Source: Bog-756 sp963745955 (GTDB lineage Bacteria; Actinomycetota; Acidimicrobiia; Acidimicrobiales; RAAP-2). From it: a stretch of DNA of 64,000 bases. Shown here one piece after another: positions 59,591 to 64,000 of this stretch. Positions within the stretch are counted from its first letter, which is position 1, and every line of letters begins with the position of its first letter. The stretch lies in the NCBI GenBank assembly GCA_963745955.1, contig CAVUZI010000008.1, positions 1 through 64,000 on the forward strand. Direction: 5' to 3'. The notes below the pieces were generated by a model that saw nothing but the letters and a program-made list of their open reading frames with translations, ran no database searches and was not told the origin of the DNA. A program made the position numbers and the translations under genes.

Positions 59591-60103
59591 TCAGCTGTCG
59601 GGCGTCACCGCATCCAATCGGCGCCGAACTTCTGACGCGTTCACGCCGAGAGCGCCCAGCAGCACCGCTGCCGGATCTGGTGGTTGGAGAGTGAGGATCT
59701 GGGCCAGCATCTGCTGGGCCGTGACCTGGCTCTTCCGGCGGTTGGGCCTGACCGCTTCTTCGAGCACCTTCTTTGCCGCGGGCGTCATGCGGAGGCGATC
59801 TTTTTGCGCGACGTCTCTGAACCTCGGCTTCTTCGGCACGGCGCGCATCGGCAGTGGGGGAGCGTCGGCGCCGGACCCCAGGCCCAGGGCGGCCAGAGCT
59901 TCCTGATCGAGCGACTCGAGGGCCTGGCGAGCTTGCTGCAGGCTTACGCCCAACACGGCTTCGATCGAGGGATCCTCGAACAAGGCGAGCAAGACGTGAT
60001 CGGTGCCCGTTCGGCGATCACCTCGGCGACGAGCCTCCTCACTGGCCCGCAGATAGATGGCCCAAGGGTGAAGCACCTCTGGCACAGCGGATTCTGCGGT
60101 CAT
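59591..60103 (-). CDS. Stand-alone Clp N-domain protein
   Basis: 170 aa from an ATG in an ATGA overlap with the HTH gene. WAIYLRASEEARRRGDRRTG, then TDHVLLALFEDPSIEAVLGV and later KKVLEEAVRPNRRKSQVTAQ, QMLAQILTLQPPDPAAVLLG are the two repeats of the Clp N-terminal adaptor/substrate-binding domain. No AAA+ ATPase follows, so it is not ClpC. Such proteins could present substrates to Clp or act as a ligand sensor for the coupled HTH regulator. Confidence 0.85.
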   Translation of the reverse strand: MTAESAVPEVLHPWAIYLRASEEARRRGDRRTGTDHVLLALFEDPSIEAVLGVSLQQARQALESLDQEALAALGLGSGADAPPLPMRAVPKKPRFRDVAQKDRLRMTPAAKKVLEEAVRPNRRKSQVTAQQMLAQILTLQPPDPAAVLLGALGVNASEVRRRLDAVTPDS

Positions 60104-60312
60104 GATGACTCCTTGTTGTATTTGGTGTGCACGGATTGGCGGGTGACGCCCAAAGCATCTCCGATCTGCTGCCACGACCAGCCCTTTTCCCGGGCCGACG
60201 CGACGTGGTTCGCTTCGACCCTCTCAGCCAGGCGATGGAGCGCCAACGAGGCGCGAAGCCCCATTGCCGGGTCGTCCGACGAGAGATTCACGCTGAGGTT
60301 CTCGATGTCCAT
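60100..60312 (-). CDS. Small HTH regulator coupled to the Clp-N protein
   Basis: 70 aa. LALHRLAERVEANHVASARE, then KGWSWQQIGDALGVTRQSVH and TKYNKESS is a helix-turn-helix with a clear recognition helix (WQQIGDALGVTRQSVHTKY). Promoter and operators end 3 bp before the ATG, leaving no space for a ribosome binding site, so the message is probably leaderless. Overlaps the Clp-N gene by 4 bp. Autorepression is the simplest reading. Confidence 0.8.
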   Translation of the reverse strand: MDIENLSVNLSSDDPAMGLRASLALHRLAERVEANHVASAREKGWSWQQIGDALGVTRQSVHTKYNKESS

Positions 60313-60315
60313 GCC

Positions 60316-60359
60316 TGTCAGTATAGACTGACATCCCCAGTTGTCAACCTAAACTGACA
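60316..60359 (-). promoter_or_regulatory. Promoter with two 18-bp operators for the HTH/Clp-N operon
   Basis: On the minus strand TTGACA (60347-60342) and TATACT (60325-60320) are 16 bp apart, a near-consensus promoter; transcription would begin at about the ATG. Two TGTCA-N8-TGACA palindromes lie over it: 60316-60333 covers the -10 (arms TGTCAGT/ACTGACA) and 60342-60359 covers the -35. Centres are 26 bp apart. Confidence 0.75.
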
Positions 60360-60607
60360 TGACGGGGTCGCTCCACCGGAGGGTCCAGATCACCACCGAG
60401 GCCATCCGATCCCTTCCAGGACTTGGGACCGTCCTCAGCGCCCGGCTGCTCGGCGAACTCGGCGATGAGCCGAGTCGGTGTGCCGACGCCGAGTGTCGCA
60501 AGAACTAGCTGATGGCTGTGCCCAAAGAGCATATTCTTCTCGGATGCTGCCCCTTGGCGGCGCAGGAGGGCAACCTCCGAGCTGATCGATCAGAGATGGA
60601 AAGGCCC
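60360..60607. other. Divergent intergenic region before the DUF1254 gene
   Basis: No gene seen. GGAAAGG close to the right end is the ribosome binding site that decides the next start. Confidence 0.35.
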
Positions 60608-62062
60608 ATGTCCGCGCACACGCCGAACTTCAACACGGTCATTCCGGAAAAGGTCATGACACCGGACCGGGTGTCAACCCGGCTCGGCACCTTGGAGTTC
60701 TTCGACGGGATGCCAACCGACGCTACGGCATCCACTTTGCTCGATCATCTGACCTTCTTGCGAGGGGTGGAGGTCTTCTTGAATACCGTCCAGGTGGCTT
60801 CGCTCGAAGCAGTGCGGATCGGTCTGGGAGAGATCGGCGCAACGGCGGCTAACCAGGTCGTGATCTACGACGATCTGATGGACTCCAACTCCCTCTTCCT
60901 CACCGGCAACACCGACACCGTCTACGCCCTCGGCGTGCTCGACCTCGACCGGGACGGCCCTACGGTCGTGGAGATTCCTCCGGGTTGTGGGCCCGGAACC
61001 GTCGATGATGCGTGGTTCCGCTTCGTGGTGGACATGGGTGCACCCGGCCCTGATCGGGGTGAGGGCGGGAGGTACTTGATCCTGCCCCCGGGCCACGAGG
61101 AATCAGTGCCCGAGGGCTACTTCTTGGCGCAGTCGACGAGCTATGTCAACTTGATCTGCCTGCGTGGGTTCGTGGTCGACGGCAGTACGAAATCTGCATC
61201 GCTGATGTTCCGCAATGGGGTGAAGATCTACCCGCTCGATCGGAAGGACGATCCACCCCCAATGGAGTTCATCAACGGATCGGGTCGGGTCTTCAATACG
61301 ATCCATGCCAATACCTACGAGTTCTACGAGGAGCTGCACCGGGTCATCGATCGCGAGCCGGTCGACATCGTCGACCCGGAGACCAGGGGCTTGATCGCCA
61401 GCATCGGAATCCGCAAAGGCCATCCCTTTGAGCCGGATCGGCGCCTGCGAGAGCTGCTAGTTGACGCCGTCGCCGTCGCCAACGGCACCGCCCGCACCTT
61501 GTTCTTCCAGACCAACGTCCCGGACAACTTCTTATACGAGGGCAGCTACTGGAAGCGCGGCTTCTTCGGTCGGGACTACCGATTCCTGCTGGACGGGGAG
61601 AGCGAGCGGAACCTTGATGCTCGCACCGCCGTGTTCTACATGGCGACGCTGAACACCCCGGCAATGACGATGAAGATGATCGGTGCCGGCTCTCAGTATG
61701 CGTGGGGTGATCGGGACAGTTCCGGTGCCTACCTCGATGGGGGCAAGTCGTACCGATTGACGCTCCCACCGAACGTCCCGGCGAAGAACTTCTGGTCCGT
61801 AGTGGTCTATGACCCCCAGACCCGATCTGAGCTGCAGACGAGCCAGCCGTACCCGAGCAAGAACAACCAGGCAGGTGACCTCGAGGAGAACCCCGATGGT
61901 TCGATCGACCTCTACTTCGGGCCTGAGGCACCTGAGGGGTGCGAATCGAACTGGACCCAGACAGTGCCCGGGAAGGGCTGGTTCACTCTCCTCCGCCTCT
62001 ACGGGCCTCTCGAACCGTGGTTCGACCAGACGTGGCGACCCGGTGAGTTCGAACTGGTGTGA
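60608..62062 (+). CDS. DUF1254/DUF1214 domain protein
   Basis: 484 aa from MSAHTPNFNTVIPEKVMTPD, preceded by GGAAAGG; a longer frame upstream looks non-protein. The DUF1254 part includes IYDDLMDSNSLFLTGNTDTV and YALGVLDLDRDGPTVVEIPP. The DUF1214 part includes SYRLTLPPNVPAKNFWSVVV with YDPQTRSELQTSQPYPSKNN and ends in GPLEPWFDQTWRPGEFELV. Both are beta-sandwich domains of unknown enzyme role, common in actinobacteria and proteobacteria. No signal peptide visible. Confidence 0.92.
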   Translation: MSAHTPNFNTVIPEKVMTPDRVSTRLGTLEFFDGMPTDATASTLLDHLTFLRGVEVFLNTVQVASLEAVRIGLGEIGATAANQVVIYDDLMDSNSLFLTGNTDTVYALGVLDLDRDGPTVVEIPPGCGPGTVDDAWFRFVVDMGAPGPDRGEGGRYLILPPGHEESVPEGYFLAQSTSYVNLICLRGFVVDGSTKSASLMFRNGVKIYPLDRKDDPPPMEFINGSGRVFNTIHANTYEFYEELHRVIDREPVDIVDPETRGLIASIGIRKGHPFEPDRRLRELLVDAVAVANGTARTLFFQTNVPDNFLYEGSYWKRGFFGRDYRFLLDGESERNLDARTAVFYMATLNTPAMTMKMIGAGSQYAWGDRDSSGAYLDGGKSYRLTLPPNVPAKNFWSVVVYDPQTRSELQTSQPYPSKNNQAGDLEENPDGSIDLYFGPEAPEGCESNWTQTVPGKGWFTLLRLYGPLEPWFDQTWRPGEFELV

Positions 62063-62185
62063 CCTTGCCTCCAGGTGCTGAAGAGGGGCTGAAGCGTCCT
62101 CATTGACCGGTCCTTGTTGACCGCATCGTCTACGCCACGATCACCATGATGAGCGTGCTCATCATCTACGCAGCTGGGACCACCT

Positions 62186-63505
62186 TCAGTCCTTGGTCGA
62201 CACGGTCAGCGCGATGTCGCACTGACAGGCAACGCCTGTTCCGGCCGCCGGATCTTGGGCAAGCACCGTGCCGGAAGGTACGTTCGGGTCCTGCACGGTA
62301 TGACCGACGAACGCCGGTAGCTCAAGATGTGCCATGACCATCTCAGCCTTCGCCTCGGTGAGCCCGACCACGCTCGGCAAGTGTTCGATGATCCTGAACA
62401 CCGGTGGTGGCTTTGTCGATTGCAGCGATGTGCCAGTGCTCCAGGCCACAGCAGTGTAGACACCCTTCACCTTGCTCTTGACTGGAGTCTTTGGTGGGAC
62501 CGGCCAGTCCGCCGCCGGTCCGAACGGAAGGTCGATTGCGTCCCGGGAGATCTCAAGGACGCCACCTGGTCCGACCGAGGCAAGCGAGCCGTCCGGACCA
62601 GCAGCCAGTGACACGACCGCACCGGGAAGTCGTTCAATGTTGCGGGCGCCCCCGCCGTGTACGCCAGGGGTCGACACCTTGAAAGGCATGACGACCTCGC
62701 CGTCAACGGTCCACACGAGGAACTCCCCGTTGGCCAGGTAGGACGGTGCCGCCTGCCACGCCTTTGCCGCCCGCACACCTACCGGCAGCGAGACACCCGA
62801 GCCGTCAAAGACCGGTTCGAGCGAGCGCAGAGATCGGGCGGCGGAGGGTTCGAGGGTCCCAACGGTGGGGCGGTGACGACCGAGGTAGGGGTCGACGAAC
62901 CCACCCCAGACCGCGAGTTGGCGATCCGCTACATCAACGGCGATTCCTTGGATCGGAAGGGGCGGAGGCACGGTGACCGCATCGAGCCGCCGGACGGCAC
63001 CTGTCGGTCTTCCGCTGTCGTCCAGTCCCACGATCGAGACGCCTGTCTGGCGGCCACGCCCGTCAACCGTCACGAAGCCGAGGTAGCCGCCATCGGGGCT
63101 CACTGACGGCAGCTCGGCCCGAGCCTCGACGAGCCGAGCCCGGGGCCTGCACGTTGCGATCGGAATCTCCCAGATCGAAGGAAGCCCCTTCGTACCGTCT
63201 GCCGTGACGAAGAGCTGGTTCGACTCTGCTCGTTGCGCCACGCCTCCCTGAGGGCGAGCCCCCCTGGCGACGATGTGGCCCGTGAGGCTGCGGGGTTCGA
63301 TCTGGACAACCTCGCCCGACTGGGTCTCAGCAGTCAGGTCCTCCCCAACGTGGACACGTCCGCAGGACCTGGTCGCCGTGCTGGTCGCCGACAGCGTGAT
63401 TCCAGCGGAGGTTCCCGCCTTCCCGGTCGTTGACCCGTTCGAACAAGATGCGAGGAGCGCTGCCCCGAGGATGGCGACGCCGATCCGGGCTCGAACGTGG
63501 CTCAC
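62186..63505 (-). CDS. Lipoprotein with C-terminal PASTA domain
   Basis: 439 aa. Signal with lipobox LLASC (Cys21). The central part has propeller-like repeats (ELPSVSPDGGYLGFVTVDGR; ADRQLAVWGGFVDPYLGRHR; VVSLAAGPDGSLASVGPGGV). The end is one PASTA domain: HLPSVVGLTEAKAEMVMAHL followed by NVPSGTVLAQDPAAGTGV. PASTA domains bind peptidoglycan fragments, so a role in cell-wall sensing on the membrane exterior is likely. Convergent with the DUF1254 gene. Confidence 0.82.
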   Translation of the reverse strand: MSHVRARIGVAILGAALLASCSNGSTTGKAGTSAGITLSATSTATRSCGRVHVGEDLTAETQSGEVVQIEPRSLTGHIVARGARPQGGVAQRAESNQLFVTADGTKGLPSIWEIPIATCRPRARLVEARAELPSVSPDGGYLGFVTVDGRGRQTGVSIVGLDDSGRPTGAVRRLDAVTVPPPLPIQGIAVDVADRQLAVWGGFVDPYLGRHRPTVGTLEPSAARSLRSLEPVFDGSGVSLPVGVRAAKAWQAAPSYLANGEFLVWTVDGEVVMPFKVSTPGVHGGGARNIERLPGAVVSLAAGPDGSLASVGPGGVLEISRDAIDLPFGPAADWPVPPKTPVKSKVKGVYTAVAWSTGTSLQSTKPPPVFRIIEHLPSVVGLTEAKAEMVMAHLELPAFVGHTVQDPNVPSGTVLAQDPAAGTGVACQCDIALTVSTKD

Positions 63506-63708
63506 AGCTCAGTATGACGCACGGCATCAGGAAAAGGTTGTCGAGGGAACGGATGTGTCTCCCGTCGCCGGATTCTGGCCGCAGGTCCCCGGCCGTGCCG
63601 GTGGTCGCAACAGGCGGCTGTTGCTCGTGCCGGAGGGGGAGGGATCGCCTGCCCAGGAACACTGGTCGGGTGAGGCAGCCACGGAATGGGTGACCCGAGC
63701 CGCGGAAG

Positions 63709-64000
63709 TCACCTCCCGCACGGACATCGACTGCTGAGCAGCCGTCCGATTCCGCCGAGAGCGGCACCTACGCCGAGGAGAAACGCCATTCCGGAGAGAG
63801 CTAATGGAAGGAAGAAGGCATCAAACAGAATGACCCCGAATCCTCCCTCGCCGTGGATCTCAGTTTGTGTAACCGAGAGGAAGTCATATCCAATGACCGT
63901 TACGACGGCTCCCAAACAGGCGGCGCAAATCAACCGCTTGGGGATGCCTCTCCAAGCCAGCACGACCCCGACGCCGATTGCCATGGCCACATTGATGAAG
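63709..64000 (-). CDS. Membrane protein, partial at the window's right edge
   Basis: The frame stays open to the last base, so the N-terminus may lie outside. Visible part has three hydrophobic stretches (AIGVGVVLAWRGIPKRLICA; ICAACLGAVVTVIGYDFLSV; ILFDAFFLPLALSGMAFLLG and GVGAALGGIGRLL) and ends with a short Cys-containing tail (SSRCPCGR). No family recognised. Confidence 0.5.
   Translation of the reverse strand, partial: FINVAMAIGVGVVLAWRGIPKRLICAACLGAVVTVIGYDFLSVTQTEIHGEGGFGVILFDAFFLPLALSGMAFLLGVGAALGGIGRLLSSRCPCGR

Overview
The window is GC-rich (roughly 60-63 % by eye) and reads as the chromosome of an actinobacterium. Support comes from a GAP/Sap-type membrane protein, a TIGR00027-type methyltransferase, DUF3303-like and DUF1254/DUF1214 proteins, a dense set of small TetR/ArsR/LuxR/MarR-type regulators, IS21 elements of mycobacterial style and one probably leaderless promoter. 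An uncultivated Acidimicrobiia-like lineage would fit, but that placement is inference. No rRNA, tRNA or CRISPR array was seen.

Layout. (1) 1-5.8 kb is a decayed integrative element or prophage end: a frameshifted large serine recombinase, a frameshifted Prim-Pol replication protein, a repeat-rich non-coding stretch that could be its origin or centromere, an HNH endonuclease split over three frames, and two small intact overlapping ORFs. (2) 5.9-10.4 kb: a broken SRPBCC gene, a TetR gene divergent from an SDR-DUF1330-SDR operon (both SDRs carry changed catalytic motifs), and an ISAzo13-type transposase abutting the operon. (3) 10.7-20.8 kb: dienelactone hydrolase, a diacylglycerol-kinase-like protein with a truncated PAP2 partner, a large MgtA-type P-type ATPase, an IS3 element with a clean 3-bp target duplication just upstream of a UspA gene, a PPOX flavoprotein and a DUF3303-like protein. 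(4) 21-37.6 kb: a secreted beta-helix repeat protein, two methyltransferases, a coiled-coil/GAF-GAF-PAS-cyclase pair, ICMT-like protein, a TetR/methyltransferase operon with a palindromic operator, a duplicated winged-helix regulator, an orphan branched-chain-type substrate-binding lipoprotein, small VOC/ABM enzymes, an NADPH:quinone-reductase-like protein and several small lipoproteins. (5) 38.1-49.8 kb: an IS21 island. One IS21 element (A) carries a second one (B) inserted in its istA; a third copy (C) lies at 47.3-49.8 kb. Two paralogous small HTH genes with an almost identical palindromic operator flank the A/B part. (6) 50-64 kb: ArsR-SRPBCC operon, GH113-like secreted protein, chorismate mutase, CaiB/BaiF CoA-transferase, GAP protein, a MoxR-DUF58-TgpA-like operon whose last protein lacks the transglutaminase domain, a two-gene HTH/Clp-N operon with twin operators over its promoter, a DUF1254/1214 protein, and a PASTA lipoprotein.

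Two themes run across the window. First, a short dispersed intergenic repeat (at least five copies) is found, and two IS21 elements sit inside copies of it at the same point. Second, single-base frameshifts are concentrated in the left-hand element and in the IS21 copies; at least two lie in G-runs, so consensus errors in repeats must be excluded before calling all of these pseudogenes. Palindromic operators can be read directly in front of several small regulators, and these are the most testable functional predictions here.
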